Origin: Henckelia pumila
Taxonomy: Eukaryota; Streptophyta; Magnoliopsida; Lamiales; Gesneriaceae
DNA: 64,000 nt
Assembly: GCF_033568475.1 (NCBI RefSeq)
Contig: NW_027331831.1
Location: 14,136,001-14,200,000, forward strand
Direction: 5' to 3'
Part shown: positions 1-13,360 of the stretch, piece by piece
Layout of the letters: every line of letters starts with the position of its first letter
Numbering within the stretch: position 1 is the stretch's first letter
The notes under the pieces: model-generated
Seen by the model: the letters and a program-made list of their open reading frames with translations, nothing else
Told to the model about the DNA's origin: nothing
The model's database searches: none
Translations under genes and position numbers: made by a program

Positions 1-236
1 GCGACAGACAAGGGGGGGGTGGGGGGGGGGGGTTGGCTTGACTTGATTGATCTAAGGTGGACTCAAGAGAAAGTGTTCCCAACTGTCCCATCATATGTTA
101 TATTACACATTTATAATGTATGATGTAGGCAATAAAAATGCATTCATTTGGATGAGCAGATCTCTCACTAACTTTCGTTTTATTAAGTGGGGAAATATGA
201 AAATATTTAAGCACATAATGAACACAAAATTCAAAC
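1..236. other. intron at the window edge, with a poly-G tract
   Basis: This is the start of the intron that follows the last visible biotin carboxylase exon; the donor lies at 236-235 on the minus strand. The remaining 3' exons, which should encode the last part of the biotin carboxylase C-terminal domain, are outside the window. Positions 11-32 are almost pure G broken by one T, a low-complexity run on which sequence and assembly may be unreliable. I see no other gene here. Confidence 0.6.
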
Positions 237-3200
237 CTTTCCAAGCAGGGAATCATAGCTTGGAGGAACAACGTAATCTGGATAAACATGGCTATCCATT
301 CGCACAAATGGACCTCCAGGTGGCAAGTAAGCAGTTATTCTCCCTATTCAAGCACACGAGAGGGGAATTAGCATATGAAATAAGACACCATATTAGTTGA
401 TTGTCCCAGCTTTCAGGATAAATAAGATTCCATATGAATCATTAGTGTTTGTTTGACTACAGTAAATAAACAATTCCCCATCCCATAGTTTTTGCTAAGC
501 TTGTCATTTGAGGAACCAGACAAAAACCTTCAATTGAGAATATTTGATTCATTACTCACCAGGAAAATACCAAAAATAATAATAATAATTCTGTACAGGT
601 AGCAGTACCCCAATCAAGCGATTCCAACATACCTGGTCCAGGTCTGAAGTTTTTGAAAGCATCTTCTGCATTAATACGGCATTCTATTGAATGTCCACTA
701 AGAACAATATCTTCCTATAGATAAAAAATAGTTCATATAAATCAGAGGTTGCAGTTTATACCCCGTGTTTTGAAATACCCTTCAGGCAAACTACCTGTCT
801 GTAACGAAGTTTCTCTCCCCTAGCCACACGAATCTGTTCTTCGATTAGGTCGACCGAGGATATCATTTCTGTAACAGGATGCTCCACCTGAAATTACAGT
901 TGAGTAAAGTAGTTAGTTGTACATATCAAGGATAAAAATTTGGATGAGTAGTTCAAGTATATTATCTAAGCCTCCATCCTTTCACCTGAATCCTAGTATT
1001 CATCTCCATGAAGTAAAAGGAACCTCTTTCATCCAAAAGGAACTCAATAGTTCCAACGCCTATGTAGCCAATGGATGCTGCGGCAGCAACTGCTGCATCA
1101 CCCATGGCTTTTCGCAACTCTGGTGTCAATGCAGGGGAAGGTGCTTCCTCTAGCAGCTTCTGATTTCTTCTCTGAAAATAAGCATTGCAATGAATTACTA
1201 CCACAGAAAGCCATCACCCTGAACTAGTTCAACAGTTCCCAAATCAGAAAAACCACATTCCAAACTTACTCCATAATATATGTTTGTAACTATATGGGGA
1301 AAAACTGTATTTATTATAAATGGAGACAAATTTGATTACTAGGTGCTCGATAAGAAAACTGACTAAAAAGATTGTCTCTGATGACCATGTATGAGGGAAG
1401 ATATCTAGAGGTCAGTTTATATTTTATTGGACAAAAAAAGAGCTGCAAAATTGAGGCATATACCAAGAATTAGAGGCAAATTTTGAATTACTACTAGGTG
1501 ATGTTATACCTGAATACTGCAGTCACGCTCCCCAAAGTGAATAACATTACCAAATTTGTCAGCCAAAACCTGAGAAGTTCCATAAGGTGTCAGAATAAAT
1601 GTAAATACAATGATTGCACCAATAATGCTAATAAACGACACAGAATCACATTCACAGTTACTCAAATTTGAACAAATACAACCAAGCCTTAATCCCACTA
1701 AATGGGGTCAGTATATAGATATGCCATTGTGCTTTACCCCATACTATATACTCATCCACATCTAAGTCAATCTAATTGGGTTAAACTAATATCAAAGATG
1801 AAATATTTGCTCGAGATTAAATTTGATAGAACTCAAGGGTATGTATGGTTTTGTTTCCAGAGGTTTATTTCAGAAAACGAGTCTTTTTAAAATGTACAAG
1901 GGAATCAAAAGAATGTTTAGTTCTTTTATAAAAAATTACCATAGCTGCCAAATCATGTAGTTTATTGTTTGGAAATTAATTTTTAATATTATTATGTGGG
2001 CAGGGCAGTTAAAATTTGTAAAAGATATTTTACTGTGTTATATTAGGGTACTTTCTATAAGAGATAAAATTTTGAATTAAAAATGATGTTTATGTTATGA
2101 GATGTGAAAATAAGTAGTAATGTTGTTTTTACTTTTTAAAGATTGGAAAAATGTTTTGTTTTAACAAAAACAAATATAGCCTTTGGTACTTTTGAGGATA
2201 CTTCCAGATTGTAATTTAGCATTTCCAAACGATTCAATTACATTCACCGCAATTTGCTAGAATCATCTGATGCAACTCAAACAAAATCTAGCTTTTCATC
2301 TACAAAAAATTCCATATTTAAAAGCACCGATCTTAAGGTCACACTGTTTAATATGTAAGCTTATGTTAGTAGTACCTGAAATTCAATATGCCTTGGATTC
2401 TGGATATACTTCTCCAGGTAAACACCATCGTTACCAAATGCAGCTGCAGCCTCACTCTTTGCTTGCTGCCATCCACATAAGAATGAGTTAGAATGATCTT
2501 AAACAAAAAACTAACGCAAATTTGGTTAGATGGCTGTGGCATACATGGATTTTGAAACCATTGAACTGATTATTTGACATCAAGAGATAAATAAATGCTA
2601 GGAAGAACACATTTTTCAGATATCAAGAACCTTCCGGCATGATACTGATTTTAAAGTTAAGATTTGAAAATAGTGTAAAAACAAGTATTGATGGATGAGA
2701 ATAGTTTCTTTGATGACAAGGTGCTCCTCGTGAAAAACAGAATAAATACAGAGCATCAAATACTGGATAAAATAACTTCAAATATAAGCGTGCACAACTT
2801 CACATGATTGGATATACGTCTATTTTAGGGATAAAATCCATAAAAGACCTCGGAGGGAAGGTTGTTGCTCTGAACTCTCACAAAGTAAATAGGTCGACGC
2901 AAAAGCGAGTTTCTATACATGTTTGAGTAGATACTATTCCTAATAAAATAGAAAGCAATTAATCTCCCAAGGATGTAACAGGGAACAAATAACTACAAGG
3001 TTCAGGGAAATGTGGACTACCTGCAACAATTTCACAAATTCATCGGGCTCTTTTGCAAGGCGCATTCCACGTCCTCCTCCACCAGCTGTTGCCTTCAAAA
3101 GAATTAGTTATAATTCAGATGGGGAAGCTAGTGATAACTTCTTAGAATTTAGTCCATGTAAAATATGACTATAGTGAATACTTCTACACATATCTTGAGA

Positions 3201-6200
3201 TTCTATACTGTTAATTAAATATTAATAAAGCAAGAGGGTTGAATAGCGGTGAAGCCTTTTTTTTAATACCAAAACTACCCATTCACACATTTAACTAGAA
3301 CACATATTTAATCTTACAGAATATGCTTAAATTTTGATATTTTATAATTGTAAAAAAATAAATCATCCAACTAAATTTCATGTCATGTTTAATTTTGTAC
3401 AATATCGTAACTAAGTTGAAACTTCCAAAACAAAATATGTGTAAATATGTATTATGATACACACACAACGTATGTGCCCAGTGACTAATATAAAATGAAA
3501 TGGGAACAAGGTGGAATGGATCTAAGAAAAAAAGAAATATACAGAAAATCATTCAGTAGATTCTGTGTCTGTCTCTGTGTGCATGCATGAGAATATGCAC
3601 ATGCATATTAATGCTAAACTTACCTTGATCATAACAGGATAACCTATCCCCTCTGCTAGTTTAATAGCTTCTTCAGTGGTCTGCATTGAAAAGAAATTCA
3701 CAAACAAAGACAAGAAGTTATTCACAGATTTTGATTGCAAATTCCCAGGATACAGTAGCCATACAGAAATAATCTGCCAGAGGGAAGTTACCTTTAACAA
3801 TCCATCACTTCCAGGCACAGTCGGAACTCCAGCATTCTTCATTGTATCCCTAGCAGTGGATTTGTCACCCATAACCCTAATGCTTTCCGGCTGCAAAAGC
3901 CTCAAACTTAAATAATCAAATATTTGTTGTATTCTAGCCGTTACAAATAGAAGTGGCTAGCTGTTGAACTGGAATTTTTTGTCAAGGTGCTTTTCCTCTT
4001 AATCTAATTAAGAACAAATCAATGGTTTAAACTTTTAAGCATGCAGCCATTACATTACTCTTACAACACTATCCCTTCTAACCCTACAAAAAAACTTGTG
4101 ACCGGAAATGACTTTGCATGAACGTTTTAATCTAAAGAACTTACATTTGGTCCAATAAAATTGATCCCATGCTCTCTGCACATCTCAACGAAAACAGCAT
4201 TTTCAGAAAGGAAACCATATCCAGGATGCAGCATAGTACATCCGCGGCTGATGGCAGCAGATAACACATTTGGAATCACCAAATACCTGTAAAAAAACCA
4301 AAACAAGAAAATATTGTTTATGCTTAGATGTGAGAAATTTATTAGCATGACAGTTGTCTTCAAAGTTCATAGGAAAAGACAGATAAGATGAAAAAAATGA
4401 TTCATTGTCTTAGTTTTTCTTCAATCTCTAAAAAGAAGCTTTTGGGTGCTTGATGATCATCATTATGTATTTTGTTGACACACATAACCTACAACCAAAG
4501 TTAAACAAATCAGCGCGAAAAATTTGAAGACGTGGTGTCACTTTCAACGTTCAAACATATATGTAATTTTTCTAAACTCGGCAAACCAAAAGAAGAAATT
4601 CATTCAGATTATGGACAAAGGAATGGCTAGCTCTCTTTAACAGGGAAGGCAGCATGGGACTGAACTGTCGAAAATGCTAGAGGATCATCAAAGGCAGGCA
4701 TTGCACCATCATTTTTCTACTGGTAATTCCTATTCCTGCTGAGATTACTTTTACAACATGGATAATAAGACTCACAGATCCGCAGCAAAAGATACAACGG
4801 GGAGACAGCATGGGAATGAACTGTCGAAAATGCTAGAGGATCGTCAAAAGCAGGCATAGCACCACCATGTTTCTATTTGCTAGTTCCAATTCCTCTTGAG
4901 ATTACTATTACAACGTGGCTAATAAGACTCACAGATTCGCAGCAAAAGATACAAGGGGGAGAGTCCAGAGTTGTCAAAAGCGCGAGGCACAAACAAGCGC
5001 TCAAGTGTTTTGGGGCTTAAAGAGAGTCAGAGCATAGTGCCCTCCCCTCCATCCATTTTACTGCATATGGTTTCTATCATTTTTATGAAGAAATGTCTGT
5101 ACAACTAGAGGCAGGTCAAAGAATCTTACTGAAAATCTATCTGTTTGGACCCATTACAATTCTCTGACAACATTATTATCTGATGTCCCTGGAGTATATA
5201 AAATTTTCCTTCTTGCAACCCATCAACATAGCTAATCTCAGCTTCTCGCAGTGTGCCCAAATTGAAAAGGATTTTCAGAAATTTAGTTAGTTATATGATT
5301 CATACAGGAAGAGGAAATTCAGTTAGTTATATGATTCATGCAGGACGAGGTCAAAGGCTTCAAATTTATTTCTGCCCTGTACAAAGCATACCTTTAAAAA
5401 GAGATAGACTTGTTCTATTTATCCTATTCATTCCAAAGCAAGGAATTCATTACTATACCTTCAGCATTATGCCAACGACAATGAGCTAAAGCCGTACATA
5501 TTTCCATGACACAAAGAATAAAATATTGAGCAGCTTATGCATATTGATTCTTGAGCAAGGAAGAGATCCAGATTAATTAGTCTTTGTTTACAAATGAAAT
5601 ATTAATGAAACACCGAGAACTAAAATCGCCGTTCTCCAATGAAAAGGTACAGGACAGATTGATTCAATTTAACTTTTGTAACCCTGGTTCCGGACGTAAC
5701 ATAAGGGGAAAGTATGAATCTTTACGAAAGGAGTGAAAAATTCATGATGGCTTACGATTGACTGCTGGGTGCTTCTCCTATGCAAACAGATTCATCAGCT
5801 AGTTTTACATGCAGAGCATCCTTATCTATTGTTGAGTAAACAGCAACACAAGGGATCCCCATCTCGTGGGCAGTCCGAATAACACGAACAGCAATCTCTC
5901 CTCTGTTTGCAACCAGAATTTTATCATCCCGACATGTAGCAGCAAGGGCCCCCCCACGTTGACCAGATTTACTAGCAACTCGAGAAGCTCGAGTCCTCTG
6001 TCTAGGAAAGGCGACCCTACTTCCTGCCACAAAGCTGCACTGTGAGCTCCTGATAACCGTTGTCCTCCCAAGGAACAAACCCTTCAAGAAGTAATAAAGT
6101 AGAAATTAGAATCCCCAGAAAATATAGGAATATAGGAAGTAAAAATGAATATAACTAGGTTGCATTGCAGAAATATGAAGATTGCAAATATAAATAGTAT

Positions 6201-7110
6201 GGAAATTTGCAGAATATGAAAGTAGATAGCTGATAGCAAGAATTCAACTCGAAAACATGAAGCTACCATGACATCACAATGTAATAGGGAAAATCATTCC
6301 CATTCCAAAAATCAACCTAACAAAATACAACTCAACAATATATTAAAATAATAAAATGTCGAATCTATAATGGCGAAGTTAGACTGGTTGCAAATAATAG
6401 GCATCTACTGGGTAACTGGAGTCATTCCGCAAAAAAAGAACTTTGTTCATTTGGACTAATAAAGTTCATTCATAAGTTTTAATTAGCAGCACAAAATTAT
6501 TCAACGAAAATATAGCCTTATACAATCATCATAGACAACAGGGTGGAATAACGAGTAGTGGAAATCCTGAATAATAACACTTGCACATTTGTGATTCTGA
6601 TATCATTATCTGCTCAATTTTAGGATATTTTCTAGTTTGTCATTATGAGAAAGTCTGTCTCCTCTCTTTTCAGTTAGTGTCCTGATTTTGTGGATGAATA
6701 ATCAGAGTCTATCTATAAGATTATGAACGATAATGATCAGGTTTGCATTCCAAAATTCAACATTTGAAGGTTTTCCAAGTAACAGACAAATCCAGCGCTC
6801 TTATCAGAAACCATTAGAAGAGAGAGAGCTTGAAGTACTTGAAAATGGCCCGAGAATTCAGTAAATAAGATAGAAAAGCAGCTCACATTTCATTGATTTA
6901 TGAATGAGGCAGCATGTATAATTTAAGAAAAACACCACCAAAATTCATCCCAGAGCACATGCAAAAGCAAACATAAATTTCTCTGATCGTACATCACATA
7001 TGGCGATCGATGACAAAAGAAACAGGCAGATGAAGTAGATAATTACTCACAGGAGTTGAGCAAGGAGAGCAGACAGATTTAGTGCAAAATGAGATGGCAG
7101 CAGTCTCCAT
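237..7110 (-). CDS. CAC2: acetyl-CoA carboxylase biotin carboxylase subunit, plastid (3' end missing)
   Basis: Biotin carboxylase subunit of plastid heteromeric acetyl-CoA carboxylase: it carboxylates the biotin of the carrier subunit with ATP and bicarbonate, the first step of fatty acid synthesis. I placed twelve coding exons by GT/AG sites and continuous phase: 7110-7051, 6081-5756, 4286-4145, 3890-3792, 3680-3624, 3092-3021, 2465-2376, 1569-1510, 1171-986, 887-795, 714-633 and 343-237, giving 458 codons. The ATG at 7110 opens a Ser/Thr-rich plastid transit peptide ending near [19 protein letters not shown]. Then come [10 protein letters not shown], the Gly-rich ATP loop ([11 protein letters not shown], about residues 229-239), [14 protein letters not shown], the catalytic [16 protein letters not shown], and the start of the C-terminal domain. 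From general knowledge the family is about 530-540 residues, so roughly the last 80 lie beyond position 1. No lesion is seen, so the gene appears intact. The symbol follows the Arabidopsis gene. Confidence 0.95.
4645..4962. repeat. 156-bp tandem duplication inside biotin carboxylase intron 2
   Basis: Two adjacent copies, each opening with AGCATGGGA..TGAACTGTCG (at 4651 and 4807) and each ending with CAGCAAAAGATACAA, differ by scattered substitutions. The period is 156 bp. The duplication lies in the long intron between the exons at 6081-5756 and 4286-4145 and has no coding consequence. Confidence 0.85.
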
Positions 7111-7142
7111 TGCAGATCGAACAATCAATCTAATCAACCACC

Positions 7143-7430
7143 CTGGAAGAACAAATCAAAATTAGAAGATAAACCCATCACAGAATCTTCACAAACGAGT
7201 CACAAAAACGAGACAATGCAGGACAAATCATCTCTTCGCAGGTTCACACATGATAGATCTGTTAACATAGCAATTCATACCTTAGGAAAAAAAAAACCCA
7301 ACAACACTGATCAAGATTCAGCCTTTTTCTCTTCCCTGAACGTAGAAAGGGAGAATATACAGGAGATTCAGAGAGATGGAGAGCGGGTACGAAGGGGGTG
7401 GCGAAGAATTTGAAGAAGTGGGTGTCGATA
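7143..7430 (-). other. 5'UTR intron and leader exon of the biotin carboxylase gene
   Basis: On the minus strand the sequence CCTAAG/GTATGAATTG gives a strong donor at 7281/7280. TTCTTCCAG/GG gives an acceptor at 7143/7142, 32 bases before the ATG at 7110. This implies a 138-bp intron in the 5'UTR and a leader exon from 7282 to roughly 7430, which includes a CT-rich stretch typical of plant leaders. The transcription start cannot be fixed and no clear TATA box is seen upstream. Confidence 0.6.
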
Positions 7431-7439
7431 AAAACTAAG

Positions 7440-8920
7440 TAGAGCTTTGCAAGTAGCTTGGAGTGTATCTTAAAAGATATCGAATGCTCCGCCGGAAGTA
7501 GAATTAATTTGCTTTGGGAAAACTGTTGGACATTTTAAATTTTCCTAAATTCAGCTCTCAAGGTCATGAGCCCTAAGAAATTATACAAAGTTAATTGTTA
7601 TGTAACAAGAAAATGTAACTAAAACAATATCATTTGAAACATTACAGCCCATGCAATATACATCCCATCGTCATCGTGTCATATATCGGTTTTTCCCGAA
7701 TGTTGACGTGGAGTGTGGACAATAACTTCATAAATAGTAAATAATGCGTCGACTTTTCGGCGTGACTCTGTTCGTCGAACTTTGATATTAGTATTCTTTC
7801 GTACGATGAAGAAGGAATTTCGATTAGATATATTTTGTTTCAACCATTTTATATGTTTATTCGTTGATTGAGTTTGTATATACTCCATTGTCTCTATATG
7901 ATGTATATCTTTTTCTTTTATTTTTTTTACGACGTTAGAATCTACAGTCGCTACTTTTTATGTGCATTGAGTAAATACTCATACTTACGCAATAGCCTGT
8001 AAATTACATTAGCTAGGTAAACCGCACTAAACAAATCTTCTGCGACAGACTAATCCAAGAAAATGTTGATATGAGAAATTGAACTCCTGAACTTTGGTCA
8101 CACTCTCACCTACTCTTATAACTCGAACACCCCTTTGGGGGCTTGTATAATGTATATCTTTGTTCGCATTGTATTGGTAAGATTTGAAGGTTATATGAGT
8201 GTACATCTAAGGGTGGACACAAGGGGTGGTTGGTCTTGGTTGTAGCTCAGGTTTGCTTTGGCCTAAAATAATAAGTTTTTATTTATTTATTTTTAAAAAA
8301 AAGAGAAAGAGAGAATTTCTCTAGCCTAAATGAATTTTAGTTTAGTGATTAGAGCAAATCCAATTCTCATTCAACACGATAAAATTTTAGCCACCCGTTA
8401 ATCAATCCTGACTCTGTCTTTGTGTATATTGACTCGATTCGAATAACAAAACTCAATTCCAATACTTTTGTTATACTAATTGCACTTGAAACACTGATCG
8501 AAGATCACGTATTTCACTGTATTCAAGTGGTAGAAAAAACACAACTTATATCGAAATATTTTTGGACCCTAATTCCTCAAGAACCTAAATATGTTGATAT
8601 CCCCTGCATATTCTCGTGATCACACATTCTAGTTGATCTTATTTAATTCTACAGTTCTTCTGATAATAATATGCATCTGTTACCGAAAGAATACTTGATT
8701 ATTTGTTTCTAGGTGTAAAATCCAACAAAATACTTTCAAAAAGTTGTGGTAATCAGTATAGGCTGTATAGTATATGTTTGTAATAATTTTGATTGTGTGT
8801 TATTTGATTGACATATTTTTTTCATTAAATAACGAGTTTCGAACCATTTGACTTAGGAAATGTCAACCATCATGACTGATATTAGGGATGAGCAAATATT
8901 CGATTTAATCGAGTTAATTA
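7440..8920. other. AT-rich intergenic stretch without a gene
   Basis: Upstream of the biotin carboxylase leader. It is AT-rich and has no coding exon, RNA gene or bounded repeat that I recognise. Short ORFs on both strands here lack any recognisable motif. Confidence 0.5.
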
Positions 8921-9312
8921 CGGTGTGTTTAGATTTATAAAAAATGAGATTTGAAATTGGATTTAGATTTTAAATTCATGGAATTGAAATTATGTTTTGG
9001 TGTTTGGTGAGAATTTAAATATAATAGTGTGAATTGATAATATATTTTTTTAGATAAATTGTATTTAGTAAAATTTGCAAAGAAAACTTGAAACTATGAG
9101 TAAGTTATATAAATATAATTTTTAAAAATTTATTTTTTTAAAAAATAAATTTCTATGAAATCCCACAAAATCTTTTCAATTTTATAAGAATTTTAATTCA
9201 AATCCCATCAAATATCAATCTCATTTCGAAATCATATTTTACCAAACACTAAATGGTATTTATAATTTCAAATCTCATCAAATCCCATCGAAATCTTCCA
9301 TGCCAAACACAA
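8921..9312. mobile_element. MITE-like element with GTGTTTgg / ccAAACAC ends
   Basis: The block starts with GTGTGTTTAGATTT and ends with CCAAACAC, and the internal sequence is partly self-complementary: GAGATTTGAAATT motifs on the left answer AATTTCAAATCTC motifs on the right. A second internal pair (GTGTTTGGTGAGAATTT / CCAAACACTAAATGG) suggests either two nested copies or one fold-back. I see no coding capacity and no certain TSD. The length and AT-rich composition are typical of plant MITEs; superfamily is not assignable by eye. Confidence 0.45.
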
Positions 9313-9648
9313 GGTTAGAAATTTGGTTTTTATTAAAAAAAATTCCATTAAATCGATTTGTTTTTATCTTTCTCAGTATTTTAGCATATATTCATGACTG
9401 AGTTGTTGGAACAACACTTCTTGTTCCATATCTACATACGGTGGTCCACATACCATGAATTAGATGAATGAATTTTTCTCTCCAATATTTTTTTCTAAAA
9501 AATCGGCTAATTTGATAATCGACGGAAATAACTGATTTTGATAAGGTTCAATTTTTTTTGTTTTGATAAAATATTCAGTCGGTTCGGTTTGATAGAGAGC
9601 AAAAAAAAATTTGGTTAATAGGTATGTGAATAGGAATATAGGATGGTA
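9313..9648. other. intergenic, possible hAT remnant
   Basis: No gene. A few motifs such as TCGGTTCGGTTTGATAG near 9579-9597 resemble the AACCGA-type subterminal repeats of the hAT-like element at 15786, so this may be a decayed relative. The boundaries are unclear. Confidence 0.3.
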
Positions 9649-10081
9649 ATTTCTTTTGGGGAAATTGCATCTACTACCCCGTGATATCCCGAGTTAGCTT
9701 AAATTCTTCCGTAAAAAAAGTATTACCAAACACCTCCCTGTGTTTTCTTTTGCCCAGCTCATGCACCCTCACCAGTATGTTTTGTACACCATGCGCGAAA
9801 TCTTGCGAATTGTCATGGGTTTTATGTGTATTTTGTCTAAAATGCCCTCGTTCAGTATACAAATAGAATAATTCTTTCTTCTTCCTCCTCATTCTGCAGC
9901 TCTCAAATTCTCCCTTTGAAAAACCCTAGATTGAATCCAAAAACTATGAATCCAAATGTTGATGTAAGATATCCCCCGAACTCTACCTTGTAAGTGCAAT
10001 GTTAGGGCAGAGATAAGAGTTGTTCAAACCGAAACAAAACCATCCAAGGGACGCCTATATTATTGTTTTTCTTTTTAAAAT

Positions 10082-10351
10082 GTGGCTATTTTTCGCTGGT
10101 GTTTGCCTGTACGAAGTGTTGATGTTGAAGGTTTCTCCGAAGTGAAGTTTGAGATGGATAGTGGGAATGCATCGACCTTGACGCCAAGGCCAACAACCGA
10201 GGTGAATTCTGAGATGGGAAGTGGGAATACATCGACCTCGACGCTAGGGCCAGCAACCGATAGCTCACCCGATAATGGAAATAAAGAAGTGATTCTTCAA
10301 TTCAAGATTTTAAAAGTCCTATCCAGTACCGAATGCAAATTCAAGAGTTGA
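10082..10351 (+). CDS. small ORF inside the MULE, unrecognised
   Basis: An 89-codon ORF on the strand opposite the transposase. It contains two consecutive imperfect repeats of about 20 residues (SEVKFEMDSGNAST..., then NSEMGSGNTSTST...), encoded by a tandem repeat of about 66 bp. An ATG at 9945 followed by GTAAGA at 9962 could supply an upstream exon, but this is not certain. Some Mutator elements carry a second gene transcribed towards the transposase, and others capture host fragments; either could explain it. No motif is recognised and it may be non-coding. Confidence 0.25.
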   Translation: MAIFRWCLPVRSVDVEGFSEVKFEMDSGNASTLTPRPTTEVNSEMGSGNTSTSTLGPATDSSPDNGNKEVILQFKILKVLSSTECKFKS

Positions 10352-11159
10352 TGAATTTGTGTAATGGATGCTACTTATTTACTATTAAGGTTCCTTGTGG
10401 TAGCTTGTTTGTAATTTGCGTTTATTGTACCTTGTGTTAGGTTGCTGTGATTTGGTGTAATTGATCTCAAAAGTTATGTATTTTTTATTATGGAAGATTT
10501 GTTCCATACGAATATGATGTAATCTGGAACCTAAGTCTTTGTATATTATATCTTTTTAGTTTAATAATTTGCATCTTTTTTTAGTATTCTCAATCTGGAA
10601 TGCAACTTAGTATTTTGTGTTTTAGTTTAGTATTTGTTCCATTATAATGCAATCTGGAATGAAATATGAAATGAAAATAAACTACTCCATTTAAGATGCA
10701 CTGGTTCATTATCACAAATAACATAATAATCTGGAATGCAATAAAAGTTGCACTAGTTCATTATCAAAAAATAACACAATAAACTTTGTTAATTTGCAAG
10801 GTTTGACGTTAAAGTTTTCATTACAAGCAACGACAAAATGAATTGCAAACTCCACTTTGTGTACCGATTCAATCCTTTCTGAAAATGAAATGCCCACCCC
10901 TTTCTTTTGCTTTCTTTCTTATATTTTTCAAGACTTTTGATACTGTTATTTTCTTTGCAGCTGTATTTTGCAAGTTTCCTCCACATGATGCATTTGTCAT
11001 TGCACTCACATTAGCACTTCTCATTGCACTTGTTGTTGCACTTGCTCTTTTATTTTTAATTGTTCTTGCACATGCGGTTGCATTTGAATTTTCATTTTCT
11101 TGCACTAACACTAGCACTAGATTGGTGAACATGGATATGCCTCTTAAATACGCCTCTTT

Positions 11160-13360
11160 TTTGTAGTATTGGTGAACAAATTCAGAAATCTGAATCCGAT
11201 GTTTGCTGCACAGGATATCAACATAGTTGAAACCTTCCACAACTGCATTTTTTTTTTGCTAAATCAACAACATTTTGTCCATTTGGAGTCTGAATCTGGT
11301 GCTCCATCATTCCACAAAATACAACAACACAATTTCTGCCTTTTTGTTCATTCTCATTCAATATTTTCACAATGTTAGGACATATATCACATGCGTAGAT
11401 CTCTAACCCTTCCTCTTCACCTGAATTCTTGACATTAATTTTGTTCTAATCCATTCAAACATAGAGATTATGGGCATATCTCTTGCCTCCAAAATATAAC
11501 TATTAAAAGATTCAGTCATGTTATTAACAATGACATCAAAAAATGAAGAAATAAGGAAATGAGACATGGCCCAATGAGCAGGTGGGATTTTGTTCAACCA
11601 TGAAGCTGCAGTCTCATAATCTGGAGAAGTCTTTCTATCAGTTGCTTCTATTCTTTTCATCCACATAGAAAACTCATTTTTTTTTATGTGCTTGCCGCTG
11701 CCCACAACATTCCTTTCAATTCTACACCAGGAAGCTTTCTTGCAAAATTTTGGTACAAATGGCGTACACAAAATCTATGTTCACACTCTGGTGCAAGCTC
11801 ATTAAGTGCCTCTAACAACCCCTTTTGTCTGTCACTGATGAATGTCCATATTCCAAATCCAATGTCCTCCAACAACTCACTAATGAACCATCTCCAAGTA
11901 TCAAAATTCTCCACTTGCACCACTGCCATTGAGATTGGGAAAATATTCTCATTTCCATCTCCGCCAATAGCTACTAGAAGTTGTCCACCATAATTTGTTT
12001 TCAAAAAACATCCATCAAGACCTATAACAGGTCGGCAACCAGCTAAAAACCCAGACTTTAATGCTTGAAGACTAAAATACATTCTCTGAAATATAGGCAC
12101 AGTAAATGATTGATCCCTTTTCACTAAAATCTTGCTACCTGGGTTATATTTCCTAACAGTCTCACAGTAATCCCAAAGTTTTAGATATTGATCCTTGAAC
12201 TTTCCTTTAAGTTTTTCTAGAGCAGATTTCTTGGCCATGTATGCTTTATATTTGGTCACCTCTACATTACATTTTCTTCGGATAATTCCTTTAAGTTTAT
12301 CTACTGGAATTGTAGGATTTTCGCGCACAATCATTTCAATCCTTTTAGCCAAATATTTATAGGTTGTCAACTTGTTTCTACTGGCCCTAACACATGTTTG
12401 TTTCCTAGTAAGAACTTTTATCTGAAATGTTGGTCCTCCCATCACTAAACTGGCATGTATTCTCCATACATATATCCCTCCTTGCACACTGCAGTAACCC
12501 TTCTTTTCTCATTTTTTTCTAAATACTAACTCTACTCCTGATCTCACAGTCCAATCAGCAAGAACACTTCTAAATTCATGTACAACTTTGAATTTCATAC
12601 CCACTACCAGTTCAAAACTTTTCATGTTCATTCTATCAGAGAAAACGGGATGTTTTGGACAAGAATCATCATCAAAACTTGCCAAACTAATAAGTTCATC
12701 ATCTAACTCAGTTTCACTATACCAACACTCTTGGCCTCTTCATTATGTCGATCCGATTGTCTTCTTCTATCATCTCCTACATCAATATCTGTAGAAGACT
12801 CTGAACCAACATCCTCATCAAATTCACGAAAGCTACCATCTAATGAATCTTCATCTTCTCCAATTGAAAAATCATCAAGTCCAATGTCATCATCATCTAC
12901 CGGGTCACTCCCAAATGACTCACTTGTCCCGCCTTCATTGTTATCACTTGCATTTGTTACTTGTGGTCCAGCCTTTGTATAATCACTTGGATTACATCCA
13001 ACACCAATAATTGCATCTTTCAGTGGGGCACAGTTATTCTCTTGTGACCACAATGTTATAGAACTATGATTCCTAAAATAATTACACATCATATGAACTC
13101 TGCATCACCAGTAATCTTCACCATTTCAGAAGTAAATGCATTTATGGGTAATTGAAAGAAAAAATCCACATTAATTTGTTGCCCTCGAGCCGCTTTTAAC
13201 ATATCAAACAAGTCATCGAGGCAAAACCTATCAAGATCAACTTCTGGAATCACAACTTTCTTACCACCTCTATATGAGTTATTATTCTGCTCATCAAATC
13301 TCCCACCATGCCACAACTCAATCCTAACTGTCGAATCAATGATTTCCCTATACTGTAAAG
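11160..13360 (-). pseudogene. MURA-type MULE transposase, multiply broken
   Basis: Segments read right to left. An exon begins after an acceptor (TTTACAG) near 13355 and runs through the ORF at 13316-13089, an N-terminal domain with LDRFCLDDLFDML. An acidic linker follows at 13092-12703. Next, past a frame change, come the FELVVGMKF and FRSVLADWTVRSGVEL motifs (about 12640-12520), the usual DNA-binding region upstream of the catalytic core. The core is at 12487-11684, with IGLDGCFLKTNYGGQLL carrying the first catalytic Asp and FISDRQKGL the second. Then 11771-11403 with NNMTESFNSYILEARDMP, where the catalytic Glu is expected, and last a SWIM-type zinc finger CSCGRFQLC at about 11247-11221 followed directly by a stop. 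At least two frameshifts and several stops separate these pieces, so no functional transposase can be made. Confidence 0.9.
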
